DNA of 36,100 nucleotides from a virus: IMG/VR virus record IMGVR_UViG_3300037336_000368, positions 1 to 36,100 of that record; one strand, 5' to 3'. Shown piece by piece: positions 21,829 to 29,485 of this stretch (position 1 is its first letter; each line of letters starts with the position of its first letter). The notes under the pieces were generated by a model. It saw only the letters and a program-made list of their open reading frames with translations, ran no database searches and was not told where the DNA came from. The position numbers and the translations under genes were made by a program.

Positions 21829-23730
21829 TTAAGAATATAAAAGAGATGTAGAAATAGGGAGTGTAGCTCCTTGGATTAACACAGGATCATGTGTCAATGT
21901 ACCAGAAGGCAAGATTTTATTATCAGGAGTTATGCTATCAAAAACATATTTGTATTCGGCTGGTATGGTTTGTTTTAAATGCAATGCTGTTATTTCTTCT
22001 TCGGTAATCCATCTTTTGTTAAGTTGCCAAAAGTGCATATTTGAAACACATACATTATCACTAAAACGTCCTCCAAAATGATACCCTATTGCTGGAAAAG
22101 GGTCAACACTTGTGTTAGTACTCCCTAGTTGTGATTGTGGAGTTAGCTTCTTGATATTTATAAACATCTCAACATCAAAACACGCTGCTGCTGTACCTGA
22201 AAATGCTTTTCTGCGTATTCTAAAAGTACAATAAATAGGTCTTTGGTTGTTAGGTAAAGGAATTGGCACAAATTTATATTGAATAACCCCACCCCCAACA
22301 ACTCCAGTGCCTGTAAAGTTTATATCCATTACAAAAAAATTCGAAAATCCAATATACAAAGCATTAGCCCCAGATGTCGAACTCTGACTTCCAAAATTAC
22401 CAAAAATACATCTCGGAGTGCTTAGAGTTGTATAACTTCTTTCTTCTCCGATTTGCATTCCTTGTAGTGAAAATAACCTTGAGCCTGTTGGACTGTCTGG
22501 AACTACAAATTTTGTATTTGAGTTATTTGATTTTACAGAATTTGGGTTTGTAGTAAAAGGATAATACCTTTTCTTTCCAGGCTGCTCAATTTGAGCAACT
22601 TCATAATTACCACTCCCAAAATTGACATTTACTACACTATTAGTCAAAGGAACTGTCAAAGGAACTATATTTTCAAGATACAAATCTGCGGCATCTCCAA
22701 AATTAAGACCTGCATTTACATCGGCAAGCGTGCCTGTAAAATCTGTAAAATCTTCTCCAGCAATAAAATCAGAATTTGGACGCCTTCCATAAAATAAATT
22801 CGTGGAAATAGGAGAACTAACGTTTGTAGAACTAGAACCTACATTCGGCAAAGCAAGTAAAAAACTACTCGCTGCTGTTTGGTAATGTTGTGGAACAACA
22901 ATAGAATTAGTCAAACTAATTGTTGCTTTTCCTGTTTCTATTAGTACTTCTGTAACTAACAAATCTATAAAAACACACTCTATCCAAACTTGAAAGCCGT
23001 TTTGAATATTTGATGAAATAAATTGAGCGGGATTCAAATAAGGCAAACTCGCCCAGCTTGGATGCGACTCGTCGACAGCCAAAGGGTTTGGGTTTACTTT
23101 AAACACAAACGAGTCTTCTGTCAAACCTCCATACATTCTAAAAATACGCTGTCCCAAATAATCCCAATTTGCTTTAAAAACAAGGGTACGGCTTGCAACC
23201 GTAAGCATAACTGGGATTACACTTTTTGGAGTTGGTAAATAAGGAGGATCCGCTGGAATTGGTAAACGAAAAGGCTTTTGTATTTCTGCTCCTTCTATTT
23301 CTATTGTGTAAATATTTTGATTGCCTTTACGTTTTCCTGAATTATAGGCAACTTTTACGGTTGATGGGTTGCATTTTTGACCAATTACACGAAAATTTCT
23401 ATTATTGTCTTGTAGTATAACGATTACTTTATCGCTTTTTCTTAATTTATTTATTTCAATCTCGTTTTGTAAAGTTGCTTTTGCAATATCAAAAGTGAGT
23501 TTGTATTTTACTAGCTTTCCATTTCGGTTATTTTCTTCATTCTCTGTAAAAACAGCAGAACTACGAGTAAACTCATATTCTGCAAATTCAAAAGGCACAA
23601 TAAAATTATCTTCTTTTATAAAAGTAAGCTGCTGTTCAGAATCTTGCGAAACATCACAAGCGTTTTGAATAAAGATTTTTGAAACGCCGCCAACATTGAA
23701 GCAAGGACGTTTGAAATTAGAAAAAACCAT
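21829..23730 (-). CDS. Large structural protein with C-terminal lectin-like (LamG) domain, 633 residues
   Basis: Residues 1-160 form a compact beta domain (KLVKYKLTFDIAKATLQNEI, then SDKVIVILQDNNRNFRVIGQ) that could anchor it in the virion. After a proline-rich hinge (LPIPADPPYLPTPKSVIP, near residues 155-172) the rest is serine/threonine/asparagine-rich. Residues 480-590 carry a concanavalin/LamG-like pattern: FVPIPLPNNQRPIYCTFRIR, then GYHFGGRFSDNVCVSNMHFW and a final WITEEEITALH typical of LamG ends. A carbohydrate-binding appendage on head or tail is the likely role. It lies upstream of the protease gene, an unusual place for a tail fibre, so a head fibre is possible. Confidence 0.58.
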   Translation of the reverse strand: MVFSNFKRPCFNVGGVSKIFIQNACDVSQDSEQQLTFIKEDNFIVPFEFAEYEFTRSSAVFTENEENNRNGKLVKYKLTFDIAKATLQNEIEINKLRKSDKVIVILQDNNRNFRVIGQKCNPSTVKVAYNSGKRKGNQNIYTIEIEGAEIQKPFRLPIPADPPYLPTPKSVIPVMLTVASRTLVFKANWDYLGQRIFRMYGGLTEDSFVFKVNPNPLAVDESHPSWASLPYLNPAQFISSNIQNGFQVWIECVFIDLLVTEVLIETGKATISLTNSIVVPQHYQTAASSFLLALPNVGSSSTNVSSPISTNLFYGRRPNSDFIAGEDFTDFTGTLADVNAGLNFGDAADLYLENIVPLTVPLTNSVVNVNFGSGNYEVAQIEQPGKKRYYPFTTNPNSVKSNNSNTKFVVPDSPTGSRLFSLQGMQIGEERSYTTLSTPRCIFGNFGSQSSTSGANALYIGFSNFFVMDINFTGTGVVGGGVIQYKFVPIPLPNNQRPIYCTFRIRRKAFSGTAAACFDVEMFINIKKLTPQSQLGSTNTSVDPFPAIGYHFGGRFSDNVCVSNMHFWQLNKRWITEEEITALHLKQTIPAEYKYVFDSITPDNKILPSGTLTHDPVLIQGATLPISTSLLYS

Positions 23731-23737
23731 TTGTTTT

Positions 23738-24208
23738 TTAGTTGTTTTGAGTTAGGACAGATACGTACCTATTTTTGTCAATTTTTTTTCTTTTTGATTT
23801 ATGTTTTGTATGTATTCTATACAAAGTCGTTTCGTCTATCATGTCTGAAGTGATTTTATAAAAATCACAAAAAGTCCTGATTGCTTGAGATTTTGAAACG
23901 CCTAGCATCGAAAACGCATCAATAAAGCTGAAGAACTTTTCTTTAAACAAATCATCAAAGAAGTAATGTCTGCGTGATATTTTTAGAATGCGTCCGTAAT
24001 AATTTGCCATACGAGCGTTGAGTTCTACATTTACGAACAAACCTTCTTTTTCTTTTTTATCTATGCTTTTGAAAATTATACAAGAAGTTATGCTTCTTGC
24101 AAGGACGGATGTCTGGCGAACGTAAAAATCAGTTGTGCCGAACTCTTCGTGTAAAAAAGAATGTACATAAGGAGTTACGAGAAGTTTTATTTGTCGTTCG
24201 TTTTTCAT
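23738..24208 (-). CDS. First late-operon protein, possible DNA-binding regulator, 156 residues
   Basis: I do not recognise the family. The C-terminal half resembles a helix-turn-helix: 'MLGVSKSQAIRTFCDFYKIT' near residues 100-119, then TTLYRIHTKHKSKRKKIDK, a very basic tail. The N-terminal half is alpha/beta (IKLLVTPYVHSFLHEEFGTT). It is the first gene of the late operon, after a terminator and a copy of the start motif (24257-24276). A late regulator or a small structural protein are both possible. A similar layout, a basic HTH protein ahead of the head genes, argues for regulation, but this is inference. Confidence 0.5.
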   Translation of the reverse strand: MKNERQIKLLVTPYVHSFLHEEFGTTDFYVRQTSVLARSITSCIIFKSIDKKEKEGLFVNVELNARMANYYGRILKISRRHYFFDDLFKEKFFSFIDAFSMLGVSKSQAIRTFCDFYKITSDMIDETTLYRIHTKHKSKRKKIDKNRYVSVLTQNN

Positions 24209-24293
24209 AGTTTTTCGACCTTTTGTCTAAAAATATCACTTTGTAAATATACAAAATATTTATGTGATTTGTTAAAATAAGAGCAAAAAAAAT

Positions 24294-24325
24294 GCCTTTA
24301 TTTTGCAATAAAGGCGTTTTTTTTT
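24294..24325. terminator. Bidirectional terminator separating cassettes from the late operon
   Basis: GCCTTTATT (24294-24302) and AATAAAGGC (24307-24315) form a 9-bp stem with a T-run on each strand. It isolates the late operon from the cassette genes upstream. Confidence 0.85.
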
Positions 24326-24360
24326 GGAAACTTGCGTTTATACTGATGTTACCTACAAAC

Positions 24361-24939
24361 CTAAAAAACGACTTCTAGCAGTTCAATAGGTTTAAACATC
24401 ATAATAGGTTTTGGAATATCTGTAAATCTGTCTTTTACTAACACTTTAATTCCTTTTCCCATACTTCCAAAAAGTCCGTAAACCTTCCAATTACAAACTA
24501 CACCATTTTTATCAGTATAATCTGAATTGCATTTTTGATAATCAGTTGATATTTTTGAGCAAGAAGGACATTGATATTCCTTACTTGGAAATTTTTCAAA
24601 AAAATCATTTTCTGTTTCAAAAATATATACATCTGATAATTTAGGTAAATTACACTCTTGAAAGTAATTTGTATAGTTGCAATTTCTTGACTTTGCAAGA
24701 ATCTCTAATGTTTCAACATTAGATTTATCCATAACTTTTGCATATTGAGGAACTATTTCGCAAAGAAAGTTTACAGTTTTAACAACTCTTTCAAGTCCTA
24801 CTTGCCCTACCCAACCGTTGTATATCTCAACAATTATTTTATTCATTATTTCAGATTGAACAAGGTCTGTAGGTAACATTGTATTGCCAAAAGGCAGGGC
24901 TGACGAAAGTTCATCAGCGTTTGAAATTCTATTATTCAT
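24361..24939 (-). CDS. Cassette gene 3: zinc-ribbon-like protein, 192 residues
   Basis: I do not recognise the family. Residues 1-110 are helical (VGLERVVKTVNFLCEIVPQY). Residues 122-150 contain CPSC, then two further cysteines in KCNSDYTDKNGVVCNWKVYG, a C-x2-C...C...C arrangement that could bind zinc. A basic beta segment (GKGIKVLVKDRF) ends the protein. It is the last of three genes lying between long palindromic repeats, and it stands after the short repeat at 24965-25005. No partner or pathway is visible. Cassette-borne genes of this sort are usually of unknown function. Confidence 0.65.
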   Translation of the reverse strand: MNNRISNADELSSALPFGNTMLPTDLVQSEIMNKIIVEIYNGWVGQVGLERVVKTVNFLCEIVPQYAKVMDKSNVETLEILAKSRNCNYTNYFQECNLPKLSDVYIFETENDFFEKFPSKEYQCPSCSKISTDYQKCNSDYTDKNGVVCNWKVYGLFGSMGKGIKVLVKDRFTDIPKPIMMFKPIELLEVVF

Positions 24940-24964
24940 TTGAGTTTAATTTAAGATTTGTAAT

Positions 24965-25005
24965 TCTAATTCCTGCCCTTCGGCAATACCTATCCGTTAG
25001 TGGCT
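24965..25005 (-). repeat. Short attC-like site after cassette gene 2
   Basis: On the minus strand AGCCACTAACGG begins 3 nt after the stop at 25009. A TGCC-GAAG-GGCA hairpin follows within 20 nt, then GGAATTAGAATTA. Its outer arm AGCCACTAAC is the exact complement of GTTAGTGGCT at the other end of the same unit (25443-25452), as expected for a cassette that can close into a circle. It is much shorter than the two long copies. Confidence 0.5.
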
Positions 25006-25008
25006 ATT

Positions 25009-25404
25009 TTAGAAAGCTCGTGCCGACAAAAACGGTGTTATAATCCTTGACATTTTGCTTGAAACGTTTAGAACTTCACGGCAAGTTTCTTGAAAAAGAT
25101 TGTAAACCTCATAAGCTAGTTCTTTATGTAAAAAAGAACTTTCATAAATTAATTTGTGAACTGATGAACTGACAATAGTATATTTATTATACCAAGATTT
25201 CTCATTAAATCTATCTAATAACTGATTTAATGGTTTGAGGTACTTCTCTGTTAAATTTGAAACAGATTGCATAACCTCAACATAATCTAACTTTTTAGAT
25301 TTTAGAATTTTAATATCTTGTTCTAACAACAAAAGAGAATTATTGACTTTTGATTGACGTTTTAACAACTTCTTTTTATAATAATTTAGTTTTTTATTAT
25401 TCAT
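25009..25404 (-). CDS. Cassette gene 2: helical protein, 131 residues
   Basis: The protein begins MNNKKLNYYKKKLLKRQSKV and is lysine- and leucine-rich with long amphipathic helices, likely a helical bundle or coiled coil. There are no catalytic motifs, membrane helices or signal peptide. I chose the ATG at 25404 over a TTG four codons upstream because of the A-rich leader. The unit is bounded by TTAGTGGCT at its start and AGCCACTAAC just after its stop, so gene plus repeat form one cassette-like unit of about 450 bp. Function unknown; one gene per unit with almost no spare DNA is typical of cassettes. Confidence 0.62.
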   Translation of the reverse strand: MNNKKLNYYKKKLLKRQSKVNNSLLLLEQDIKILKSKKLDYVEVMQSVSNLTEKYLKPLNQLLDRFNEKSWYNKYTIVSSSVHKLIYESSFLHKELAYEVYNLFQETCREVLNVSSKMSRIITPFLSARAF

Positions 25405-25448
25405 TTTTTCTAACAATTAAAGTGTAAACAAGAATTAAAAACAGCCAC

Positions 25449-25583
25449 TAACATTAGCTTAGCGAAATTGGGCGTAACGTTTTGACACAGACATTTGAAC
25501 ATAAAATAAACTTTTAGAGGTTTAGCGAGTGAACGAGCTTAGAACTCCCACTTTCGCCAAGCCACACCGTTATCGGTTAGGCT
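25449..25583 (-). repeat. Long attC-like palindromic repeat, copy A
   Basis: About 126 bp lie between TAAC (25449-25452) and GTTATC (25569-25574). Inner arms CTTAGCGAAATTGGG and CCCACTTTCGCCAAG are imperfect complements. It starts at the stop codon of cassette gene 1 (TAG is part of the repeat on the minus strand). It is nearly identical over its length to 25962-26088. Its arms, spacing and position match integron attC sites of the long (VCR-like) type. Confidence 0.7.
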
Positions 25584-25923
25584 AAGAAACTGTCGGTTGT
25601 GGATAATCTCCAGTTATCGACAAACTTTCGTCTAACGATTTTAAGAACTTTAAAATCTTAATTTTAGAAAAAAAACTATATCCATGACCATATTCTTTAT
25701 CTGCCTCAATGTCTTTAGAAATTGAAGACATTAAATTTATATATTCTTTTTCTTGAACCGACTTAATTTCGTTATAGTCAAATTCTTGAACTCCAGAAAG
25801 TTCTATAACTATACAAAAACTAGACGGATTTTCTAGTATTTTAAAAGACTTAGTAAGTTCCCTTTTGACTTTTTTACAGTATTCGTGAATATTACAATCT
25901 TTTCTATATTTTACTTTTAACAT
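25582..25923 (-). CDS. Cassette gene 1: hypothetical protein, 113 residues
   Basis: A small alpha/beta protein, beginning MLKVKYRKDCNIHEYCKKVK, with a central IVIELSGVQEFDYNEIKSVQ and a C-terminal helix (SKIKILKFLKSLDESLSI). Not recognised. The gene is flanked by arms that complement each other, GTTATCGGTTTGGGCT upstream and AGCCTAACCGATAAC over its stop, and its stop codon merges with the repeat. This is the expected structure of a gene cassette that was excised and integrated by site-specific recombination. No function is suggested by its sequence. Confidence 0.6.
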   Translation of the reverse strand: MLKVKYRKDCNIHEYCKKVKRELTKSFKILENPSSFCIVIELSGVQEFDYNEIKSVQEKEYINLMSSISKDIEADKEYGHGYSFFSKIKILKFLKSLDESLSITGDYPQPTVS

Positions 25924-25951
25924 AATTAAAAAATTTTGTAGGTTTTAAAAA

Positions 25952-26088
25952 AGCCCAAACCGATAACATTGGCTTAGCGAAATTGGGCTTAACGTTTTGA
26001 CACAGACATTTGAACATAAAAAAAACTTTTGAGCTTTAGCGAGTGAACAAGCTAAGAAATCCCACTTTCGCCAAGCCATACCGTTATC
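25952..26088 (-). repeat. Long attC-like palindromic repeat, copy B
   Basis: 127 bp from GATAAC (25962) to GTTATC (26088); the outer 6-mers are exact complements and the next 20 bp on each side pair imperfectly (GGCTTAGCGAAATTGGG against GGCTTGGCGAAAGTGGG). It begins 7 nt after the stop of the HTH gene at 26096. Copy A at 25449 differs mainly in its outer arm and at scattered positions. Confidence 0.7.
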
Positions 26089-26095
26089 AGAAATT

Positions 26096-26461
26096 TTAAT
26101 ATTCAATTTTAACACAAAAATATTTCATTGTGTCGGTTTGTGAGTAATTGGTATTTAAAATTTTGGCTAGTTCTTGAGCTTTTCCTTCGCTTTTGAATAG
26201 CACTTTTACTGGACGTTTACGCTTGTGGACAATAAACGCATCTTGAGTAGTCGTATCTTTTAGAAATAAATCTAGCGTTCTGTTAGTAGATTTATTTAGC
26301 TGCACCAACAAAGTTAGTGCAGCCTTATAATGCTTGGTTATTTCTTCTCTGGATTCTAGCCTTTGTATAGCCTGCTTATGATTGTAGCCAAAAAAAGTAG
26401 CTATTTCGGACTGCGTAAAACCTAGAGAAAGTCTAGTTTTTTTGGCTTCTTTTCCTGTCAT
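26096..26461 (-). CDS. Helix-turn-helix regulator, 121 residues
   Basis: Residues 1-60 form an XRE-type helix-turn-helix: MTGKEAKKTRLSLGFTQSEI, then ATFFGYNHKQAIQRLESREE, with the recognition helix over YNHKQAIQRLE. Residues 60-121 are a separate small domain (KRPVKVLFKSEGKAQELAKI), probably for dimerisation or ligand binding. The ATG shares its A with the stop of the 65-residue gene upstream (TGATG), so they are coupled. Its last codons contain a copy of the early leader motif (26141-26153), which could be an internal site it binds. It is a candidate early regulator; copy B of the attC-like repeat starts right after its stop. Confidence 0.75.
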   Translation of the reverse strand: MTGKEAKKTRLSLGFTQSEIATFFGYNHKQAIQRLESREEITKHYKAALTLLVQLNKSTNRTLDLFLKDTTTQDAFIVHKRKRPVKVLFKSEGKAQELAKILNTNYSQTDTMKYFCVKIEY

Positions 26462-26658
26462 CAGAAAATTGGAATTTGAGTTTTTGATATTTTATTTTCT
26501 GTTCGTTTGCACTTTATCCACTTCCAAGAAGTTTTCAAGCTGACAGAAAAATCACAATTTTTGATTCGGTTGTGATTCCAAGAGTGGAGCATCAGCGTTC
26601 GCAAATAATCATTTCGGATTTTGCGTTTTGCTGTTTTTTGGGTTTTTGATTGATACAT
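26461..26658 (-). CDS. 65-residue early protein, paralogue of the 5467 gene
   Basis: It begins MYQSKTQKTAKRKIRNDYLR and ends SKTQIPIF. Alignment by eye with the gene at 5467-5664 shows the same basic N-terminus, YLR...W.HN....C.F..SLKTSWKW core and PIF end. I chose ATG 26658 over a start 11 codons upstream because the leader AACCAATTACTCAAA stands directly before it, as in the paralogue. A perfect 8-bp palindrome pair (26682-26702) precedes it. It is coupled to the HTH gene by a 1-nt overlap. Function unknown; duplication with leader implies that the pair is under the same control. Confidence 0.7.
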   Translation of the reverse strand: MYQSKTQKTAKRKIRNDYLRTLMLHSWNHNRIKNCDFSVSLKTSWKWIKCKRTENKISKTQIPIF

Positions 26659-26681
26659 TTTGAGTAATTGGTTTTTAAAAT

Positions 26682-26702
26682 AAGTAAACAAATCGTTTAC
26701 TT
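26682..26702. promoter_or_regulatory. Palindrome, candidate operator
   Basis: AAGTAAAC (26682-26689) and GTTTACTT (26695-26702) are exact complements with a 5-nt centre. It overlaps the stop of the 131-residue gene and precedes the 65-residue/HTH pair, so it may be an operator or a weak terminator. Confidence 0.5.
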
Positions 26703-27097
26703 TATTGAGTGAGTAAATTATTTTGATTCAAATTTTCTAAACGAATAGTTTCTATTTTGCTAAGAGAATTTGCAAGCTGATAACGAAAATCATCTATAAA
26801 ATATAAAATCCAATCATTTTCAGTTTCTAGCATCAAAGGAAGCTGTCGGAGCGCAATCGCCTGTGAAACCTTGAGCGAAATTGTAATGAATCCTTCTCCA
26901 TTTGTTGTCGGAATTTCTTCAACATTGAAGTTTTTCTCTTTGTACAATTCGGCTAAAACAGAATATTGAATTGCTTTTGGAGAATCTAAAGCTACATTTT
27001 GAAAACAAACGGCTTTCAGTTGGAATCTCAAAATTTTATGCTCGTGTGGTGTGAGCTTTATTTGAATTTGATTTGAGTTGCTGACTTTAATTTTCAT
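26702..27097 (-). CDS. Hypothetical early protein, 131 residues
   Basis: This protein begins MKIKVSNSNQIQIKLTPHEH, with a beta-rich N-terminus and helices near residues 20-50 (KILRFQLKAVCFQNVALDSP) and 105-131. It is not recognised and has no catalytic motif. It overlaps the gene upstream by 4 nt (ATGA), so both are made together. By position it belongs to the early block between the lysogeny genes and the cassette array, where replication or regulation functions are expected. Confidence 0.55.
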   Translation of the reverse strand: MKIKVSNSNQIQIKLTPHEHKILRFQLKAVCFQNVALDSPKAIQYSVLAELYKEKNFNVEEIPTTNGEGFITISLKVSQAIALRQLPLMLETENDWILYFIDDFRYQLANSLSKIETIRLENLNQNNLLTQ

Positions 27098-28020
27098 CGT
27101 ATTTTTTTTGAGATTATAAGACTAGAATACTGCTCAAAATAATCGTCTAATTCAGCTTTGTTTTGAGCATTATCAAACGATTTGTTAATTGTCTGCTTTA
27201 CAACTGCGTCCATATTAACATAATTGAATTTGAAATACAAAGTATAAAGCTGTTTAAACTTTTCATCTCTATAATTCTCTATCCATGTTTTTTCAGGAGC
27301 TTTTTCAATTTCTGGAGTTTGAACTCTTCCTTGAGAATTTGTAGTCAGTTTTGGAGTTCTGCGAAACTCGTTTGTTTCGGCTGCTGATGATGCTTGGGTT
27401 TGTGGCTGCGTTTGAGTTTTTGGCGTTTGATAATCAATTTTTTGATTTCTGTCTTGATTATCTCTTTTGAATCTTCCATCAAAATCAAATTTTTCACACA
27501 TCTCACGATAATACGCTTCAACTTGACCTTTTGGGAACGCTCCTTCTTTGAGTTTGTGCGAGCAATAATTCCAAAGGTCCTTCTTGTCTACAAAATGTTT
27601 TGTTTTATTCATTTCGGTAAACTTTTGCTTTTCAGGAACTTTTATCATCATATCAGGCTGCTCGCCTGTTTTGATGTATTCATAAGCCTTTTCTAAAAAC
27701 TGCTCAACGGCTCTGTCGCCTAGCATAATTGGCTCTAATTCGTAATGAAAAGGGAAAAGAGTAACAACAACGTCGTGATTTGTTCCAAAAATATCACGTT
27801 TGCGAATTTCCATAAACTCACTTTTCGTATGATATTTCGAATTGAGCCAAATACGAAGAATATTTTTGATTAAAAGTTGGCTTTTATCTTGCATTTCTGG
27901 CAAATTCAAGCCTTTTGAGTAGCCACGCAATGGAGTAAATCTGTCTTTGAGCTTTATATCCCATTCATACGTTGAGTCGATACTGTCCCAACGATTTTGA
28001 TTTTTTGTGAATCTTGACAT
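27094..28020 (-). CDS. Early protein, possible replication factor, 308 residues
   Basis: I do not recognise the fold with confidence. Residues 1-190 form one domain (MSRFTKNQNRWDSIDSTYEW, then DVVVTLFPFHYELEPIMLGD and KKDLWNYCSHKLKEGAFPKG). Residues 195-250 are a glutamine/threonine-rich linker (KTQTQPQTQASSAAETNEF). A helical C-terminal part ends with LDDYFEQYSSLIISKK. The domain-linker-domain layout and early position would suit a replication initiator or loader, but no catalytic motif is seen. I prefer ATG 28020, which has the A-rich leader, over in-frame starts 42 nt or less upstream that fall in an ATGTAC-rich control region. Confidence 0.5.
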   Translation of the reverse strand: MSRFTKNQNRWDSIDSTYEWDIKLKDRFTPLRGYSKGLNLPEMQDKSQLLIKNILRIWLNSKYHTKSEFMEIRKRDIFGTNHDVVVTLFPFHYELEPIMLGDRAVEQFLEKAYEYIKTGEQPDMMIKVPEKQKFTEMNKTKHFVDKKDLWNYCSHKLKEGAFPKGQVEAYYREMCEKFDFDGRFKRDNQDRNQKIDYQTPKTQTQPQTQASSAAETNEFRRTPKLTTNSQGRVQTPEIEKAPEKTWIENYRDEKFKQLYTLYFKFNYVNMDAVVKQTINKSFDNAQNKAELDDYFEQYSSLIISKKIR

Positions 28021-28046
28021 ATTTTTTTGAAAAATTTTTCGCTTTG

Positions 28047-28084
28047 ACATGTACATGTACATTGAACATTAATTTCATGTACAT
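28047..28084. promoter_or_regulatory. ATGTACAT repeats, candidate operator
   Basis: ACATGTACATGTAC (28047-28060) and CATGTACAT (28076-28084) are palindromic units about one and a half helical turns apart, just upstream of the 28020 start. This spacing suits a dimeric repressor. The remaining sequence up to 28319 holds a terminator hairpin and no gene that I can support. Confidence 0.4.
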
Positions 28085-28162
28085 CAATACAACAGGAACA
28101 TTTAGTACAATTTTAAAGAGAAAATATGTTTTTGCTAAACGGAATAACAAGCGTTATCCTTA

Positions 28163-28195
28163 AAAGAAACCCTAACAGAATTTAGGGTGTTCTTT
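28163..28195. terminator. Hairpin terminator
   Basis: AAAGAAACCCTAA (28163-28175) pairs with TTTAGGGTGTTCTTT (28181-28195) with one bulge. It is the likely end of the operon running from 29410 to the 41-residue gene at 28320. Confidence 0.6.
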
Positions 28196-28319
28196 CCAAT
28201 CTTGAAAAAATCAAGTTTATTTTTTTTGGATTTTTTGTCGACTTAAAATCCCGTTTGGCTATATTTTACTAACTGTTTTCTATTCTATATCTTAGCGTTT
28301 GATTTGAAAATTGAATAAT

Positions 28320-28445
28320 TTATTTGATGTATTTCTGAGCAAAGTCTAGCACGATGTAAATATTAAAAGTGGCATAACAAGTAAGTAAGATTACTAAAGC
28401 TATTTTATGCCAGGGTCGGAGGTTGTGAAATTCTTCATTCTCCAT
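28320..28445 (-). CDS. 41-residue membrane protein
   Basis: Reading from ATG 28445 to TAA 28320 gives MENEEFHNLRPWHKIALVIL... ending FAQKYIK. Residues 13-36 form one membrane helix (WHKIALVILLTCYATFNIYI). The acidic N-terminus and basic C-terminus suggest a simple anchored peptide. The ATG overlaps the stop of the 81-residue gene by 11 nt, the same overlap as terS/terL and portal in this genome, which supports it as a real gene. Small membrane proteins in early regions can affect host entry or lysis, but no role is shown. Confidence 0.5.
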   Translation of the reverse strand: MENEEFHNLRPWHKIALVILLTCYATFNIYIVLDFAQKYIK

Positions 28446-28680
28446 AATGATTGGTATTTTCAATTTGATAGCCAATTCGGTTTGCGACTGCTCGCATAAC
28501 TACCCGTTCTTTTGAACTATCAAAAATCAAGTGAACACAATTATCTTTTGCAGTATTTCCATCGTGGTGTCCTAATTTTTTAGCATCACGAACGAACTTT
28601 CTACGATTCGGCAAAGGCAAATCATCTGGAAAGATTATTTTGCAAGTGAATTTCTTTTGCCGTTCTAAATTATTTTTCAT
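28435..28680 (-). CDS. Hypothetical early protein, 81 residues
   Basis: A small basic protein beginning MKNNLERQKKFTCKIIFPDD, with two short beta-rich segments (KFTCKIIFPDDLPLP and NCVHLIFDSSKERVVMRAVA) around a basic loop (RKFVRDAKKLGHHDGN). The pattern of strands and basic loop would suit nucleic-acid binding, but no known motif is seen. It overlaps the 41-residue membrane protein gene by 11 nt, and a terminator hairpin (28702-28746) separates it from the gene upstream, so it starts a small transcription unit of its own. Confidence 0.55.
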   Translation of the reverse strand: MKNNLERQKKFTCKIIFPDDLPLPNRRKFVRDAKKLGHHDGNTAKDNCVHLIFDSSKERVVMRAVANRIGYQIENTNHYGE

Positions 28681-28701
28681 ATCTTTGGGTTCTAATAAAA
28701 G

Positions 28702-28746
28702 CCTCTCAAAAACGGTAGACTTCGATAATCAGCCGTTTTTTTGAGG
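28702..28746 (-). terminator. Hairpin terminator before the 81-residue gene
   Basis: CCTCTCAAAAACGG (28702-28715) pairs with CCGTTTTTTTGAGG (28733-28746) over 13 bp with a mismatch. It ends the 29410-28756 unit. Confidence 0.6.
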
Positions 28747-28755
28747 TTTTTTGTT

Positions 28756-29178
28756 TTAAAATATATTTTTTTGTCTTACTTCTGGCTTTTCCAAAAGTGA
28801 TTTTTCTAAAACATCTAAAGAAGTATCTAGCATAAGCATATTCCAAGAAATATAATTACTAGCTATTCCTTTCTCCTTTACAGCTTCATTTCTACGTTTC
28901 AAATCCTGCTCACAAATTGCATTAAATTCATACAATCTAGTTTTTGACATATCAGATTGAGAAGGTAAAATTTTGCATTGCTTTTCATAGTCTTTACAAG
29001 CATCATAAAGCAGTTCCATTTCATTATAATAGAGATGAACTAAACCTGTATGAGCCATTTTGCTACGTTCAGCAAAATCAAAATCCTTTTTGAACATTTC
29101 CAACTTTTGAAGTAATAATTTACGATTGCTTCTCAAGTTTATCAGTTCTTTTGTACTAAGCCATTTTTTCAATTTCAT
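28756..29178 (-). CDS. Hypothetical early protein, 140 residues
   Basis: This is a basic, helical protein beginning MKLKKWLSTKELINLRSNRK, with heptad-like repeats in residues 10-60 and a second helical half (YEFNAICEQDLKRRNEAVKE). It is not recognised. I chose ATG 29178, inside a longer open frame, because it overlaps the last 23 nt of the 84-residue gene upstream, and the extension toward 29403 runs antisense to nothing but reads as low-complexity lysine/leucine. It ends just before a terminator. Confidence 0.55.
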   Translation of the reverse strand: MKLKKWLSTKELINLRSNRKLLLQKLEMFKKDFDFAERSKMAHTGLVHLYYNEMELLYDACKDYEKQCKILPSQSDMSKTRLYEFNAICEQDLKRRNEAVKEKGIASNYISWNMLMLDTSLDVLEKSLLEKPEVRQKNIF

Positions 29179-29410
29179 ATCCTGCGTTTTTAGTAGATTG
29201 GAAATTTGCTTCACGAATAAATACACGAGCTGCGTCAAATGCTTCTTCAGCGATATAGTCAAAATTGACGTTGGTCTGATTTGGGCAAAGTATATTCTGA
29301 GATACAGTGCGAATATAAATCTCAAAAGCCTTTTCTTTAACTTCTTTTTTTTCCTTTTCAGGATAAAAAGATTCTGGGCAAAGTGTAATTTCTTTAACAT
29401 CATTTGTCAT
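29156..29410 (-). CDS. Hypothetical early protein, 84 residues
   Basis: The protein begins MTNDVKEITLCPESFYPEKE and is acidic and helical (KKEVKEKAFEIYIRTVSQNI, then FDYIAEEAFDAARVFIREAN). Not recognised. It overlaps the gene downstream by 23 nt, implying coupled expression. It is the first gene of a unit that begins after the tRNA-like region, with a hairpin (29463-29485) upstream. Confidence 0.5.
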   Translation of the reverse strand: MTNDVKEITLCPESFYPEKEKKEVKEKAFEIYIRTVSQNILCPNQTNVNFDYIAEEAFDAARVFIREANFQSTKNAGYEIEKMA

Positions 29411-29462
29411 TCGATAATCATTTAAAGTTTTGGAATTATTATTTTATTGAACGGTTAAAATA

Positions 29463-29485
29463 AAGTGCTTACAGAATAAGCACTT
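29463..29485. terminator. Hairpin, possible terminator
   Basis: AAGTGCTTA (29463-29471) and TAAGCACTT (29477-29485) form a perfect 9-bp stem with AT-rich flanks. It stands between the tRNA-like element and the 29410 gene. Confidence 0.55.

Noticed and set aside
29179-29403. Long N-terminal extension of the 140-residue gene
   Set aside because: It overlaps the better-supported 84-residue gene and is low-complexity. The ATG at 29178 fits a normal coupled start.
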